From NCBI RefSeq assembly GCF_018842675.1, contig NZ_JAGTWO010000004.1:2170001-2234000 (forward strand): a stretch of DNA of 64,000 bases, given 5' to 3'. Under the pieces are notes generated by a model that did no database searches, had not been told where the DNA came from, and saw only the letters and a list, made by a program, of their open reading frames with translations. The translations under genes and the position numbers were made by a program. This document shows, piece by piece, positions 28,576 through 41,045 of this stretch; the stretch's first letter is position 1; every line of letters starts with the position of its first letter. Source of the stretch: Candidatus Pantoea bituminis (GTDB lineage: Bacteria > Pseudomonadota > Gammaproteobacteria > Enterobacterales > Enterobacteriaceae).

Positions 28576-28806
28576 TCAATGCTTGGGATGCCACTTATTA
28601 TCTTCACCTTTTTCGTACTCTTTTTTCACGGCTGACCAGGCAACTTTATGCGCCACCTCTTCTCGCGAGTCATCGCCGCGACGATCCTCTTCATCTTTAT
28701 ATTGCGACCAAGCGCTATTAAACGCCTCTTGATAGATATCTTGCGCATGTGCGGGTAGCACATGCTTAACGCTGTCCGGTAATCCACTTCGGCTACTGTA
28801 AGGCAT
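28576..28806 (-). CDS. chaB: ChaB family protein
   Basis: This is a small acidic/basic cytoplasmic protein of 76 residues, exactly the usual ChaB length. ATG 28806 (MPYSSRSGLPDSVKHVLP) has AGGAGGAG upstream, and a longer frame to 28863 lacks that signal. Family stretches are LPAHAQDIYQEAFNSAWSQY and VAWSAVKKEYEKGEDNKW. ChaB is annotated as a putative regulator of the cation antiporter ChaA, which is divergently encoded here; its molecular function is not firmly known. Confidence 0.92.
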   Translation of the reverse strand: MPYSSRSGLPDSVKHVLPAHAQDIYQEAFNSAWSQYKDEEDRRGDDSREEVAHKVAWSAVKKEYEKGEDNKWHPKH

Positions 28807-29177
28807 AACTCCTCCTGTGTTTAACACCGACTTTAAGTTTGGTCGAAGTTGGGAAAATCTCAAACTTGAGTTAATACGACCTTAGCTTATTAAACGAAAT
28901 TTAAACGAGATAAAATGCATTAATCCACCTTAAACAAGAGGATTAATCGATTGATAAGTGCAAATAGCAGAATCACATCCTGCTGATTAATAATCATTAA
29001 AAGCAGATAACAGCTTCTTAATTCCGTTTTAACAAAATTATTGCTTAAAGTAAAAACCAGTAAATATTTACATCTTATGACGGTTAAAAGTTAAACTGGT
29101 TAAGTTGATTATTTTCATTATATTTTACGGGTGCGCTAACACGTTCCGTCTATTTGAACAGCTTAAGAGGATGGTGA
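28807..29177. other. Divergent intergenic region chaB / chaA
   Basis: These 371 bases are strongly AT-rich and hold no supported gene. They must contain the promoters of chaA and chaB, but I could not single out convincing -35/-10 pairs. Confidence 0.5.
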
Positions 29178-30269
29178 ATGCCAACACATGAGAAAACGCG
29201 TCACAAGGAATTCTGGCTGATATTTCCCCTCATCACGCTGGGTGTCCTCTATTTTTTTAGTGGACAAACTTCAATGCCAATCGTTATTGGCATTAACTTG
29301 TTGGCGCTGATTGCTATTTTAAGTAGTGCTTTTAGCGTAGTACGACATGCCGACGTGCTTGCGCATCGCTTGGGTGAACCTTATGGATCACTGATTCTCA
29401 GCTTGTCGGTGGTGATCCTTGAGGTGAGTTTAATTTCGGCATTGATGGCAACGGGCGACGCAGCACCCGGATTGATGCGCGATACGCTCTATTCAATCGT
29501 CATGATTGTCACCGGTGGATTGGTAGGTTTTGCCTTACTGCTGGGTGGGCGCAAATTTGCTACCCAATATGTGAATCTGGCGGGCGTTAAACAATATTTG
29601 ATTGCGATTTTTCCGCTGGCTATTTTGGTGTTGGTCTTTCCCAATGCCCTGCCAGGCGGTAACTTTACTACGACGCAAGCGCTGATTATTGCCGCCATTT
29701 CTGCGGCGATGTATGGCGTATTTTTGCTGATTCAAACCAAGACGCATCAAAGTCTGTTTGTCTATGAACATGAAGATGACAGCGACGATGGCGACCCGAG
29801 TCATGGTAAACCGTCCGCACACAGCAACGTTTGGCATACAGGATGGTTGATCGTCCATTTAATCGCCGTGATTGCCGTGACCAAAATGAATGCCAACACG
29901 CTGGAGTATTTACTTTCAGAGTGGAATGCACCGCAGCAGTTCACCGGTTTCCTGGTGGCGCTGTTAATTTTGTCGCCGGAAGGTTTAGGCGCAATCAAAG
30001 CGGTGTTGATGAATCAGGTGCAGCGAGCCATGAATCTCTTCTTTGGCTCAGTCCTGGCGACTATTTCATTAACCGTTCCAGCGGTAACCATCATTGCTAC
30101 GTTGACCGGCCAGGATCTGATATTTGGACTTGAGCCACCGCAAATGGTGATCATGATGGCATCACTGATTCTGTGTCAGATCTCCTTCTCCACCGGCCGC
30201 ACAAACGTGTTGAACGGTGCAGCACATCTGGCGCTGTTTGCCGGTTATCTGATTACCATCATGTTGTAA
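29178..30269 (+). CDS. chaA: Sodium-potassium/proton and calcium/proton antiporter ChaA
   Basis: This is a 363-residue inner-membrane antiporter of the CaCA superfamily with about eleven hydrophobic segments. The first alpha repeat contains LGEPYGSLILSLSVVILEVSLI and the second ALLILSPEGLGAIKAVLMNQVQRAMN, with the essential acidic residues in each. A cytoplasmic acidic loop with EHEDDSDDGD lies between the repeats, as in E. coli ChaA. The gene is intact, with AGGATGGTGA just before ATG 29178. It is divergent from chaB and convergent with kdsA. Confidence 0.93.
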   Translation: MPTHEKTRHKEFWLIFPLITLGVLYFFSGQTSMPIVIGINLLALIAILSSAFSVVRHADVLAHRLGEPYGSLILSLSVVILEVSLISALMATGDAAPGLMRDTLYSIVMIVTGGLVGFALLLGGRKFATQYVNLAGVKQYLIAIFPLAILVLVFPNALPGGNFTTTQALIIAAISAAMYGVFLLIQTKTHQSLFVYEHEDDSDDGDPSHGKPSAHSNVWHTGWLIVHLIAVIAVTKMNANTLEYLLSEWNAPQQFTGFLVALLILSPEGLGAIKAVLMNQVQRAMNLFFGSVLATISLTVPAVTIIATLTGQDLIFGLEPPQMVIMMASLILCQISFSTGRTNVLNGAAHLALFAGYLITIML

Positions 30270-30300
30270 TTCAGCCGACTGATGCAGCTTATTCAGCGCG

Positions 30301-30330
30301 AAAAAAGAGCGATTCCTCGCTCTTTTTCTT
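30301..30330. terminator. Bidirectional terminator between chaA and kdsA
   Basis: AAAAAGAGCGA-TTCC-TCGCTCTTTTT forms a stem flanked by A- and T-runs, so it can stop transcription from both convergent genes. Confidence 0.88.
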
Positions 30331-30341
30331 TTTGCGGCTGA

Positions 30342-31204
<863 letters not shown>

Positions 31205-31221
31205 TTATCTGTGAAGGCGCC

Positions 31222-32031
31222 TTAATGCAGCGTCACTTGTTTTTGTTCAATTGCGTGTATCTGAACTTTAATCATTTCGCTAACCGGATCTTCAGGACAC
31301 TGTTCAACGAAGTACGTTAAATCAGTGAGCGCGATATGTTCGCACTCGAGCTGCGCGTAGATCAAACCGCGATCGCGAATTTCATAAGGATCATCAGGAT
31401 CAATACGCAGCAGAACCTGGCTCACATTCAGCGCCAGCTCCATCTGCTTCTCTTCCATCAATGCAGCTTTCAACGTATCGAGCATCTTGCGCATTACGCT
31501 GACTGTTTTCGCGCCGTCCAGATCATCGTCATACAGACGTGCGGTTGGGCTGATATTGCCTTTTAACCACACTTCAAGCGTATGTTTATCCAGCGTTTCG
31601 CCATTGAAAGGATTGATCAGCCATTTGTCACCATCAATCCAGTCGGCACGCAGAATAAGCTGGGTTGGAAAAATAACCGGCATCAGCGGCAGTTCTAACT
31701 CGGCAGCGATGTGCAGCAGAATGACGCCCAGCGACACCGCTGTACCCTGACGCGTTTTCAGTACGTTATCTAACCACAGCGCATCTGAAAGATTGTATAT
31801 GCCGCTTGCCCCGCCAAATCCCCATTGGCGATAAAACAGTTCAAGCAGCTTTTCGAGTTGCAAATCGGCATCTTTTTCGCAGCTGACATACTCGCGTGCT
31901 TCAGCCACTAAGGCCGCCAATTGCGCTTCCACTGACAACGCCGGGAAATCGGCGCGGATGGCAAGCGTGGCACCAATCACCGCTTCACACAGCGGCGTCT
32001 GGCTATAATCTAATTGTTCGGTGGCGGTCAT
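31222..32031 (-). CDS. sirB1: SirB1 family protein (transglutaminase-like/TPR)
   Basis: This 269-residue cytoplasmic protein belongs to the SirB1 (YchA) family, combining a transglutaminase-like N-terminal domain (GFGGASGIYNLSDALWLDNVLKT) with a helical TPR-like C-terminal region (LLRIDPDDPYEIRDRGLIYAQLECEHIAL). Its biochemical role is unknown. The ATG at 32031 overlaps the sirB2 stop, and the position between sirB2 and kdsA is conserved across enterobacteria. Confidence 0.9.
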   Translation of the reverse strand: MTATEQLDYSQTPLCEAVIGATLAIRADFPALSVEAQLAALVAEAREYVSCEKDADLQLEKLLELFYRQWGFGGASGIYNLSDALWLDNVLKTRQGTAVSLGVILLHIAAELELPLMPVIFPTQLILRADWIDGDKWLINPFNGETLDKHTLEVWLKGNISPTARLYDDDLDGAKTVSVMRKMLDTLKAALMEEKQMELALNVSQVLLRIDPDDPYEIRDRGLIYAQLECEHIALTDLTYFVEQCPEDPVSEMIKVQIHAIEQKQVTLH

Positions 32032-32426
32032 ACGATCCCCAATAACGGCATTTTGGTTACCGCCAGCTTGATGACTATCACCAGCGCGATTAACGCCACA
32101 ATAAAGGCGATCCAGCGGGTGCGGTCAGTTCGCGGACGACGACTCAGTGCCACGGAAGCTAAGGCGATGTAGATGATAACCCCTAATAGCTTCTCAGTCA
32201 GCCAGCTTCCTTGCGGAGAAAAAGGGTAAAAATGGGTGATCATAACTAACATGACGCCCGTAATGAGCAGCAAAGTGTCATTAACGTGCGGCAGAATGCG
32301 TACCCAGCGGCGCATCATCATGGCAGAACTGCTGCGTTGCCAGTAAAAACGCAACAAGAAAAGTGTGATAGTGATCGCCACCGTGAGCAGGTGTAAATGT
32401 TTGATCAGAGGATAATAAGCAAACAT
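32028..32426 (-). CDS. sirB2: SirB2 family membrane protein
   Basis: This is a 132-residue integral membrane protein with four hydrophobic segments (for example HLLTVAITITLFLLRFYW and WIAFIVALIALVIVIKLAV). It matches the SirB family in size and in position between prmC and sirB1, and its stop overlaps the sirB1 start by 4 bases. The function is not established. Confidence 0.9.
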   Translation of the reverse strand: MFAYYPLIKHLHLLTVAITITLFLLRFYWQRSSSAMMMRRWVRILPHVNDTLLLITGVMLVMITHFYPFSPQGSWLTEKLLGVIIYIALASVALSRRPRTDRTRWIAFIVALIALVIVIKLAVTKMPLLGIV

Positions 32427-32438
32427 GTCAGTTCCTTG

Positions 32439-33272
32439 TTAATTTGCCAGTTGACCAAAGGTCACGCGCGGATTACCGCCATAATCATTTGCCGTTGCCA
32501 CGGCTTGATAACCGTTTTCAATCATCAACTGGCGCACCGCGTGTTCCTGCTGCCAGCCATGTTCCAACAGCAACCAGCCGCCCGCGACTATCCAATGCGG
32601 GGCTTGTTCAATCAACGTTCTTAAATCAGCTAACCCCGCTTCCTCTGCCACCAAGGCGCTGCGCGGCTCAAAGCGCACATCGCCCTGTCCGAGATGGATA
32701 TCATTGGCATCGATATAAGGTGGATTGCTAACGATAAGATTGAAACGGCTGGGGGCAAGGTCACGGAACCAGTGACTCAGCGAAAACGAAGCATTAGAAA
32801 GTCCGAGCTGTTCGGCATTAAGCTGCGCCAGCTCCACGGCCGCTTCGATACGATCTACACCTACCACCTGACAGTCGGGACGTTCGCTGGCTATCGCCAG
32901 AGCAATCGCGCCGGTGCCAGTGCCAAGATCGAGTATGCGAGAAGGCGTAGCCGGTAGACGCACTAGCGCCTGCTCAACCAGAATTTCGGTATCCGGGCGC
33001 GGAATCAAGGTCGCATCGTTGACGCGCAAAGGCAGCGACCAGAATTCTCGCTCGCCAATCAGATGCGCTACCGGTTCACCCTGCGCTCGACGCAGCAGTA
33101 ACGCGTCCAATTGTGTAAGCTGTTGGTCGTTAAGCAACGTTTCATCAAATGCCATCAGCCAACTCCGCGATTTGCCGGTGACAAAACTCAGCAGAATCTC
33201 TGCATCGCGCTTTGGGCTGTCACCCCCGCATAAGGTCGCAATCGCGTGTTTTAGCCAGTGACGAATATCCAT
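32439..33272 (-). CDS. prmC: Peptide chain release factor N5-glutamine methyltransferase
   Basis: PrmC methylates the GGQ glutamine of release factors. The protein has 277 residues, a helical N-terminal domain and a Rossmann methyltransferase domain. The SAM motif is ILDLGTGTGAIALA and the glutamine-binding motif is VSNPPYID. The start overlaps the prfA stop by one base, so the enzyme is translated together with its substrate RF1. It is intact. Confidence 0.95.
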   Translation of the reverse strand: MDIRHWLKHAIATLCGGDSPKRDAEILLSFVTGKSRSWLMAFDETLLNDQQLTQLDALLLRRAQGEPVAHLIGEREFWSLPLRVNDATLIPRPDTEILVEQALVRLPATPSRILDLGTGTGAIALAIASERPDCQVVGVDRIEAAVELAQLNAEQLGLSNASFSLSHWFRDLAPSRFNLIVSNPPYIDANDIHLGQGDVRFEPRSALVAEEAGLADLRTLIEQAPHWIVAGGWLLLEHGWQQEHAVRQLMIENGYQAVATANDYGGNPRVTFGQLAN

Positions 33273-34354
33273 TAATCCTGACCAGCCAGCGCCGCCAACT
33301 GATCTGCCTGATATTCCTGCACGATAGGCTCAATCAGACTTTCCAGTTTGCCTTCCATGGTTTCATCCAAACGATAAATTGTCAGGTTGATACGATGATC
33401 TGTGACGCGCCCTTGAGGAAAGTTATAGGTGCGGATTCGGTCAGAACGATCGCCACTGCCCAACAGGTTGCGACGCGTATTGGCTTCTACCGCGTGACGC
33501 TTTGCCATCTCTGCCGCGTGAATACGGGCACCCAACACCGCCAGTGCTTTGGCTTTGTTTTTATGCTGTGAACGCTCGTCCTGACACTCCACAACGATGC
33601 CGGTTGGCAAGTGAGTAATACGAATCGCAGAATCGGTGGTGTTGACGTGCTGACCGCCCGCGCCCGATGAGCGGAAAGTATCAATTTTCAGATCGCCCGC
33701 GTTGATTTCCGGCATCTCTTCTTCTGGCAATTCCGGCATCACCGCCACGGTACAGGCTGAAGTATGAATACGCCCTTGTGATTCGGTTTCTGGAACGCGT
33801 TGCACACGATGACCACCTGATTCAAATTTCAGCCGGCCATAGGCGCCTTCACCAATGAAGCGAGCAATCACTTCTTTATAGCCGCCATGCTCGCCTTCGT
33901 TGGCGCTGACAATCTCTACGCGCCAGCGACGCGCTTCGGCGTAGCGGCTGTACATACGAAACAGATCGCCAGCAAAGATCGCGGCTTCATCGCCGCCCGT
34001 GCCTGCCCGGACTTCAACAAAACAGGCGCGTTCATCATCGGGATCTTTCGGGAGCAGCAAGACTTGCAGCTGCTGTTCCAGCGTTTCACTTTGCTCACGC
34101 GCCTGCTGCAACTCTTCCTGCGCCATATCGCGCATTTCGGGATCGTCGAGCAGCATTTTGGCGGTTTCAATATCTTCTTGCACCTGCTGCCATTCACGGA
34201 AGCAGCGAGTGACATCACTGAGTTGTGCATATTCGCGCGAAAGCGCACGGAAACGATCCTGATCGGCAATCACAGCCGCGTTGCCCAGCATAGCTTCCAC
34301 TTCTTCGTGGCGCTCCTGCAGCGCTTCCAGTTTGGCAACAATTGAGGTTTTCAT
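33272..34354 (-). CDS. prfA: Peptide chain release factor 1
   Basis: RF1 recognises UAA and UAG stop codons and triggers peptidyl-tRNA hydrolysis. The protein is 360 residues, standard for RF1. The catalytic GGQ lies in [17 protein letters not shown], and the anticodon-like recognition loop is in the [14 protein letters not shown] stretch. It is intact, lies between hemA and prmC, and has no programmed frameshift (that is a feature of prfB, not prfA). Confidence 0.96.
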   Translation of the reverse strand: MKTSIVAKLEALQERHEEVEAMLGNAAVIADQDRFRALSREYAQLSDVTRCFREWQQVQEDIETAKMLLDDPEMRDMAQEELQQAREQSETLEQQLQVLLLPKDPDDERACFVEVRAGTGGDEAAIFAGDLFRMYSRYAEARRWRVEIVSANEGEHGGYKEVIARFIGEGAYGRLKFESGGHRVQRVPETESQGRIHTSACTVAVMPELPEEEMPEINAGDLKIDTFRSSGAGGQHVNTTDSAIRITHLPTGIVVECQDERSQHKNKAKALAVLGARIHAAEMAKRHAVEANTRRNLLGSGDRSDRIRTYNFPQGRVTDHRINLTIYRLDETMEGKLESLIEPIVQEYQADQLAALAGQD

Positions 34355-34396
34355 TTAAATGTGGGATTCCCGTAACAGGTGGCAACAGCCAGTTGT

Positions 34397-35653
34397 CTAC
34401 TCGAGACCCAGGCTGTCGCGAAGAATCTGCAGGCGTTCTGAATCGCCGTCGCGGGCGGCCTGCTGAAGAGATTTGGTTGGTGCGTGAATCAGGCGATTTG
34501 TCAGTTTATGCGCCAGTTCCTGCATGACTTTCTGCGGATCGGCACCTTGCTGCAAGGCCTGCAATGCGCGGCCTTCTAGCTCAGCGCGAATGTCTTCCGC
34601 CTGTGAACGGTATTCGCGAATCGTGTTAACTGCGCCTTGTGCACGCAGCCAGGCCATAAATTCGCCACTCTCCTGTACCACGATGCTTTCAGCCTGAACC
34701 GCCGCTGCTTTGCGCTGCGCCAGGTTCTGCTCAATGATCGCCTGGAGGTCGTCTACGCTATAAAGGTAGGCGTTGGCCAGTTTACCCACTTCCGGTTCGA
34801 CATCACGTGGAACAGCAATGTCGACCAGTAACATCGGTTGGTTACGACGCGCTTTCAGCGCACGTTCCACCATGCCTTTACCGATAATCGGCAGCGGGCT
34901 GGAAGTGGAAGAGATAATAATGTCAGCTTCGGCCAGGCGTGAATCAATGTCTGCCAGGCTAATGACTTCCGCGCCCACTTCCGCGGCCAGCGTTTCAGCA
35001 CGCTCGCGGGTACGGTTAGCGATAATTAATTTTTTAACCTGATGCTCACGCAGATGGCGCGCCACCAGCTCAATGGTTTCACCTGCGCCAACCAGCAGCA
35101 CATTAACCGTTGAAAGGGACTCGAAAATTTGGCGTGCCAGCGTACAGGCAGCGAAAGCCACAGAAACGGCATTAGCACCAATTTCCGTTTCAGTACGCAC
35201 GCGTTTGGCAACAGAGAAGGTTTTCTGGAACATGCGCTCCAGCTCACTGCTCAGTGCATGACCGCGCTGAGAATCAGCAAAGGCTTTTTTAACCTGCCCC
35301 AAAATTTGCGGTTCACCCAGCACCAGCGAATCAAGACCGCTGGCAACGCGCATTAAATGACTCACCGCTTCGTTGCCATGATGCCAGTAAAGGCTGTTGC
35401 GCACGTCATCTTCATCCAGCTGATGGTACTCACACAGCCAGCTCACCAAACGCTCCTGGAGGTCAACCTGTTGCTCTACACTCAGGTAAAGTTCGGTACG
35501 ATTGCAGGTCGACAATACCACGCCGCTCTGCACCATTGGCTGAGAGAGCAAGCTATTTAAAGCCTGCTCCAGCGTCTCCGGCCCGAACGATACACGTTCG
35601 CGCAGAGCAATGGGGGCAGTTTTGTGATTGATTCCAAGTGCGAGCAGCGTCAT
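34397..35653 (-). CDS. hemA: Glutamyl-tRNA reductase
   Basis: HemA reduces glutamyl-tRNA to glutamate-1-semialdehyde, the first committed step of tetrapyrrole synthesis. The 418-residue protein has the catalytic cysteine in [11 protein letters not shown], the NADPH-binding stretch [17 protein letters not shown], and the C-terminal dimerisation helices. It is the first gene of the minus-strand operon and is divergent from lolB. Heme supply also matters for the siroheme needed by the nas operon in this window. Confidence 0.96.
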   Translation of the reverse strand: MTLLALGINHKTAPIALRERVSFGPETLEQALNSLLSQPMVQSGVVLSTCNRTELYLSVEQQVDLQERLVSWLCEYHQLDEDDVRNSLYWHHGNEAVSHLMRVASGLDSLVLGEPQILGQVKKAFADSQRGHALSSELERMFQKTFSVAKRVRTETEIGANAVSVAFAACTLARQIFESLSTVNVLLVGAGETIELVARHLREHQVKKLIIANRTRERAETLAAEVGAEVISLADIDSRLAEADIIISSTSSPLPIIGKGMVERALKARRNQPMLLVDIAVPRDVEPEVGKLANAYLYSVDDLQAIIEQNLAQRKAAAVQAESIVVQESGEFMAWLRAQGAVNTIREYRSQAEDIRAELEGRALQALQQGADPQKVMQELAHKLTNRLIHAPTKSLQQAARDGDSERLQILRDSLGLE

Positions 35654-35869
35654 GGTGATTTGAGTTGGGATGTCCCAATAATGTCAGGGTTTTGTGAGGC
35701 GCATTCTACAAGATGCAACAGATCAAGAAAAGCCATACAAAGCCTATGACTGTAATAAGATTAACCTGAAGGTATGCAATTTCGCGTATAACAGCATTGA
35801 CTGCTTAAATGCGGATGGTTAGCGTTATCCGTTACGAATTAAAAACGTGTCTGAGGAGATGACCACTTG

Positions 35870-36495
35870 ATGCTTAATTCCCCACGCAATCTGTTGCGCC
35901 TTTTACCCTTGCCAGCGTATTACTGGCCGCCTGTAGCGTTAACAAACCGCAACAAGGTCCGGGGCCAAGCGTTACCGCGCCACAGTGGCAACAGCATCAG
36001 CAAGCGGTCACAAAAGTGACGCATTACCAGACGCGCGGCGCGTTTGCTTATTTATCGGACAAGCAAAAAGTCTACGCCCGTTTTAACTGGCAGCAAACCG
36101 CACCCGATCGCTATCGCTTGCTGTTAACCAATCCGCTGGGCAGCACTGAATTGCAGCTTGATGCGCAAGGTTCGGTGGTGCAATTAGTGGATAACAAAGG
36201 CAAACGTTACGTCAGCACTGACGCTGAAAAAATGATTTCGCAATTAACCGGTATGGATATTCCGCTGGCTAACCTGCGTCAGTGGATGATGGGTTTACCG
36301 GGTGACAGCAAAGCGTATCAGTTGAACGACCAGTATCAGCTAAGCAGCCTTAACTACAGCCGTGATGGGCAACAATGGCAGGTCACTATCTCGGATTACG
36401 ACAGCAAGGTCACGCCACCGCTGCCGGCTAATCTGGAGCTGAAAGAAGGCGACCAACGCATTAAATTGCGCATGGACAGCTGGACCGTTCAATGA
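35870..36495 (+). CDS. lolB: Outer membrane lipoprotein LolB, frameshifted in this sequence
   Basis: LolB receives lipoproteins from LolA and inserts them in the outer membrane; it is essential in E. coli. ATG 35870 with GAGGAG upstream begins [14 protein letters not shown]. The frame then shifts near 35908-35916; one added base gives [13 protein letters not shown], a lipoprotein signal and cysteine. The body matches LolB ([44 protein letters not shown]). The corrected length is about 208 residues. It overlaps ispE by 4 bases (ATGA). Confidence 0.93.
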
Positions 36496-37360
36496 TCACT
36501 ACCTGGCCTGCTCCGGCAAAACTGAATCTGTTTCTTTACATCACTGGCCGTCGTCCTGACGGCTATCACAACCTGCAAACGCTGTTTCAGTTTCTTGATT
36601 ATGGTGACACACTGCATATCGAACCTGACCAAAGCGGCAACATCAACTTATTGACGCCGGTTGCGGGTGTGTCCGATGAGCAGAACCTCATTGTGCGGGC
36701 CGCTAAACTGCTCAAACAGGCTGCAGAGACATCAAATCCACTGCTTGCTCAGGCTGGTGCGCGAATCAGTATTGAGAAAACGTTACCGATGGGCGGCGGT
36801 TTAGGGGTGGCTCATCAAATGCGGCAACAGTTTTAGTCGCGCTAAATTATTTATGGCAGTGCAATTTAACATCAGACGAGCTGGCAAAACTGGGCCTGCA
36901 ATTAGGTGCCGATGTGCCGGTTTTTGTTGAAGGTTTTGCTGCATTTGCTGAAGGCGTGGGTGAGCAGCTACAGCCCGCCCAGCCTGAGGAAAAGTGGTAT
37001 CTGGTGGCACATCCTGGCGTCAGCATTGGTACGCCTGAAGTGTTCAATGATCCGGGCTTAACGCGTGACACGCCTGTGCGTGATTTAGCAGCGCTTTTAG
37101 CTGCTCCATTCAGCAATGATTGTGAAGCAGTGGTAAGAAAACGTTTTCGTGAGGTTGATGAGCTTGTTTCCTGGCTGCTAGAATACGCGCCGTCGCGCCT
37201 GACTGGCACCGGTGCTTGCGTGTTTTCTGAATTTGACACCGAGTCCGCCGCACGTCAGGTGCTGGAACTTGCTCCGAAAGGAGTACGTGGTTTTGTAGCA
37301 AGAGGTGTTAATGTCTCTCCGCTACGGCGTACACTTTCCGAGCGACCAGCGACTGCGTGA
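36492..37360 (+). CDS. ispE: 4-diphosphocytidyl-2-C-methyl-D-erythritol kinase, frameshifted in this sequence
   Basis: IspE is a GHMP kinase of the MEP isoprenoid pathway and is essential. The N-terminus reads [22 protein letters not shown]. The ATP-binding motif should be PMGGGLGGGSSNAA but here reads [12 protein letters not shown] because a base is missing from the G4 run at 36804-36807. After one added base the protein continues ([31 protein letters not shown]) to 289 residues. I treat this as a sequence error. It is coupled to lolB upstream, and prs follows. Confidence 0.94.
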
Positions 37361-37413
37361 CAGTGTCACCACGTTCCAGACACTGCACGTTTCGCATTAA
37401 CACACCCGTGTGA

Positions 37414-38432
<1,019 letters not shown>

Positions 38433-38441
38433 TCTTCGCTA

Positions 38442-38467
38442 AACCGGGCCACGCGCCCGGTTTTTTC
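38442..38467 (+). terminator. Terminator of prs
   Basis: AAACCGGGC-CACGC-GCCCGGTTTTTT is a GC-rich stem followed by a T-run, 10 bases after the prs stop. Confidence 0.92.
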
Positions 38468-38663
38468 TTTTAAAGCACAACGCTACGTCGATTGTTCCCT
38501 GTATTAACCTGCTTTCTCATCTGATATTCCCGCGATAATTATTCACCAAAACCGTTATTGTAAAAGCCAATCACTTTTTTCATCTCAGCCTGGCATCAAG
38601 GCTTTTGCCACAAATTAATTAATGTTAATTTGCTCGGCACTTTTCACGAGAACGCCTAACACC

Positions 38664-39815
38664 ATGAACCTCGACATTTATACCTTGTTTATATGCGAGC
38701 TCTACGTGCTGGGGTTTTTGAGTATCATCATGGTTTTTGCCTGGATGGGGTCGCAGTACGATCGCGTATTGGGCTTCACCTGCCTTTCACTGATTTTAAC
38801 GCTTGTCGCGGTTTTCCTCAGTAGCTTACGCAGCATGGGTTTGCAGTTTTTACCTGTCGCAGTGGGAAATATCCTGATGATGCTCGCCTATGGCGGCTTA
38901 CTTAATGCCTTTCGACTTTTTTGTGGAAAATCCATTGGAATTAGTTGGTTATTAGGCGGGTTGCTCTGGGCAGTTTTGTGCTTCTTCCCTGCATTTTACT
39001 TTTCGCTGCCCAAACGCGTGTTCGTGATATGCATCATCTGCATTATCTATACCTGCGCGCTGATACATCTTTTGTGGCTCAAGCGAGCTACGCTCAAAGT
39101 CACTTTTTGGCCCGCTCAACTGCTGTTATGGATTCACTTACTGTTTCATCTGGCGCGTATTTTTCTCGACAGTGCTGCCGCCAGCCCACTCAAAGGTGCC
39201 ATTGGCGGATCGACTTTTTCGGTCTATGTCATTTTGGAATCCATCCTGTTTGTGATTGGCCTGACATTCACCATTTTGGCGATGGTTAATGAGCGTACCC
39301 AGATCGCGCACAAGCACGCGTCATTACACGATCCCCTGACCAACGTCTGGAACCGCCGCGCATTATTTAATGACTCTGAGAGAATTGTGGCACGTTGCCG
39401 ACGTCAGAATAGCGCCTTCACGGCTGTCTTGTTTGACCTCGACCATTTCAAAAGCATCAACGATCGTTTTGGACACCAGCAAGGTGATCGTGTGCTGATT
39501 GATTTTTGTGAGGTAGTACAGCAGTTGTTGCCCAAAGAAGGCCGTTTTGCCCGTTTGGGTGGGGAAGAGTTTGCGGCAATTATTCCGGCACCAGCAGCAG
39601 AAGCGTGGTTATGGTGTGAGCGCGTGAGACTTGCGACGGAAAATTCTCAGCCCGACACGATCAATTATACCGTGAGCATCGGTTTTGCCTCATCTAACGA
39701 CAGCGAACGCCGATTCGATATATTACTGGCGCTGGCCGATGAAGCGTTATATCGCGCCAAGGCCAGCGGCAGAAACCGTACTGAACAATATCTCACCCTC
39801 AGTGCTGTGATTTAA
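38664..39815 (+). CDS. Membrane-anchored GGDEF diguanylate cyclase
   Basis: This 383-residue protein makes cyclic di-GMP at the inner membrane. About seven N-terminal hydrophobic segments (residues 1-220) form a sensor of unknown ligand. The C-terminal GGDEF domain follows HASLHDPLTNVWNRRAL: LFDLDHFKSINDRFGHQQGD is the substrate/metal region and RLGGEEFAAI the active site (GGEEF, a functional variant). No inhibitory RxxD site is evident just upstream of GGEEF. ATG 38664 is chosen, but an in-frame start at 38622 is possible and neither has a strong ribosome site. It takes the place between prs and ychH. Confidence 0.9.
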   Translation: MNLDIYTLFICELYVLGFLSIIMVFAWMGSQYDRVLGFTCLSLILTLVAVFLSSLRSMGLQFLPVAVGNILMMLAYGGLLNAFRLFCGKSIGISWLLGGLLWAVLCFFPAFYFSLPKRVFVICIICIIYTCALIHLLWLKRATLKVTFWPAQLLLWIHLLFHLARIFLDSAAASPLKGAIGGSTFSVYVILESILFVIGLTFTILAMVNERTQIAHKHASLHDPLTNVWNRRALFNDSERIVARCRRQNSAFTAVLFDLDHFKSINDRFGHQQGDRVLIDFCEVVQQLLPKEGRFARLGGEEFAAIIPAPAAEAWLWCERVRLATENSQPDTINYTVSIGFASSNDSERRFDILLALADEALYRAKASGRNRTEQYLTLSAVI

Positions 39816-40090
39816 TGTGAGGAATGGCGCGAGCGGCGGCAACGTTTATCACCGTAATGGCGCAACCAATAATAGCGATCTTCAATTTTTTCGCGTCCGC
39901 TAACGCGAGCACCCGCTAACCAAAGCAACGCGCCAATGAAGATACTGAACATTGCACCGTGCGCTAAAAACTGCGGCAGGTTAAGTGCAGGCAGCTGATT
40001 CAGAATCGAATAACCGACGCCCAGCACCATGGTTAATAGTCCCAGCACCATCAAGGTATTACCCGCCACATGAGAATGATGACGTTTCAT
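39812..40090 (-). CDS. ychH: YchH family stress-related membrane protein (DUF2583)
   Basis: This 92-residue protein has two membrane segments (TLMVLGLLTMVLGVGYSIL and AMFSIFIGALLWLAGARV) and a basic tail (RYYWLRHYGDKRCRRSRH), matching E. coli YchH closely. ATG 40090 has GGAGGTGG upstream; a longer frame to 40129 lacks a ribosome site. It overlaps the 3' end of the convergent GGDEF gene by 4 bases and is divergent from pth. Confidence 0.93.
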   Translation of the reverse strand: MKRHHSHVAGNTLMVLGLLTMVLGVGYSILNQLPALNLPQFLAHGAMFSIFIGALLWLAGARVSGREKIEDRYYWLRHYGDKRCRRSRHSSH

Positions 40091-40349
40091 TTTCCACCTC
40101 CATCTGTATGAGCAATTAAAACCGCACACAATGTTAACTCGTCATAAGTTTAGGCAATGGCTGGCAGCAACGTTGCGTGTGCGATCACACATCGACAACA
40201 AACGCTGACACATCTTTACGGGTAGCGTGTTGATTTAGATGAAAAATGATTAATCACCGCAATGAACTACCTTGCATTTGCAGCCTTTGTCATCTCGGCA
40301 GCAGCGAAGTAAACTAATGCCCTTTTCGTATAACAGCAGGATATTCATC

Positions 40350-40937
40350 GTGAGCAGCATTAAACTGATTGTTGGCCTCGCCAATCCGGGCGCAGAATAT
40401 GCCGCCACGCGCCACAATGCGGGTGCCTGGTATCTGGATTTATTGGCAGAGCGCCATAATCAGTCTTTAAAGGAAGAAGGTAAATTCTTCGGCTACACGG
40501 CACGGCTGGCGATTGCTGGTGAAGATGTACGCCTGTTGGTGCCAACCACCTTTATGAATTTGAGTGGCAAAGCCGTCGCGGCGATGGCGACCTTTTACCG
40601 CATTGCGCCGGAAGAGATCCTGGTCGCACACGATGAACTCGATTTACCGCCAGGCGTGGCTAAATTCAAGCAAGGTGGCGGCCATGGCGGACACAATGGC
40701 CTGAAGGACATCATCAGCAAGTTGGGAAATAATAATAATTTTCATCGCCTGCGCATCGGCATTGGTCATCCGGGCGATCGCAATAAAGTCACCGGTTTTG
40801 TATTAGGGAAACCGCCTGCAAGCGAGCAGAAGTTGATTGATGATGCGGTAGATGAAGCCGTGCGCTGCACTGAATTGTGGCTGAAAGAGGATCGCATAAA
40901 AGCGATGAATCGTTTGCACGCCTTCAAGCCAAGCTAA
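40350..40937 (+). CDS. pth: Peptidyl-tRNA hydrolase
   Basis: Pth recycles peptidyl-tRNAs released prematurely from ribosomes. GTG 40350 gives (M)[21 protein letters not shown], 195 residues; the upstream extension is not supported by the family. The catalytic His lies in [11 protein letters not shown], the Asp in [11 protein letters not shown], and the conserved [13 protein letters not shown] follows. It lies upstream of ychF as in E. coli. Confidence 0.95.
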   Translation: MSSIKLIVGLANPGAEYAATRHNAGAWYLDLLAERHNQSLKEEGKFFGYTARLAIAGEDVRLLVPTTFMNLSGKAVAAMATFYRIAPEEILVAHDELDLPPGVAKFKQGGGHGGHNGLKDIISKLGNNNNFHRLRIGIGHPGDRNKVTGFVLGKPPASEQKLIDDAVDEAVRCTELWLKEDRIKAMNRLHAFKPS

Positions 40938-41045
40938 ACGTCCAGATCGTCGCGATTCTGTGTATAATGCGCGAAATTTTTTATTTCGTTTCCGATAAAG
41001 CATCCTGCGATGTTTTATCCATCCAGTTATAAAGGGTATCAAACC

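Noticed and set aside
33272..34354. Programmed frameshift in a release factor gene.
   Set aside because: The gene is prfA (RF1), continuous in one frame; the known programmed shift belongs to prfB.
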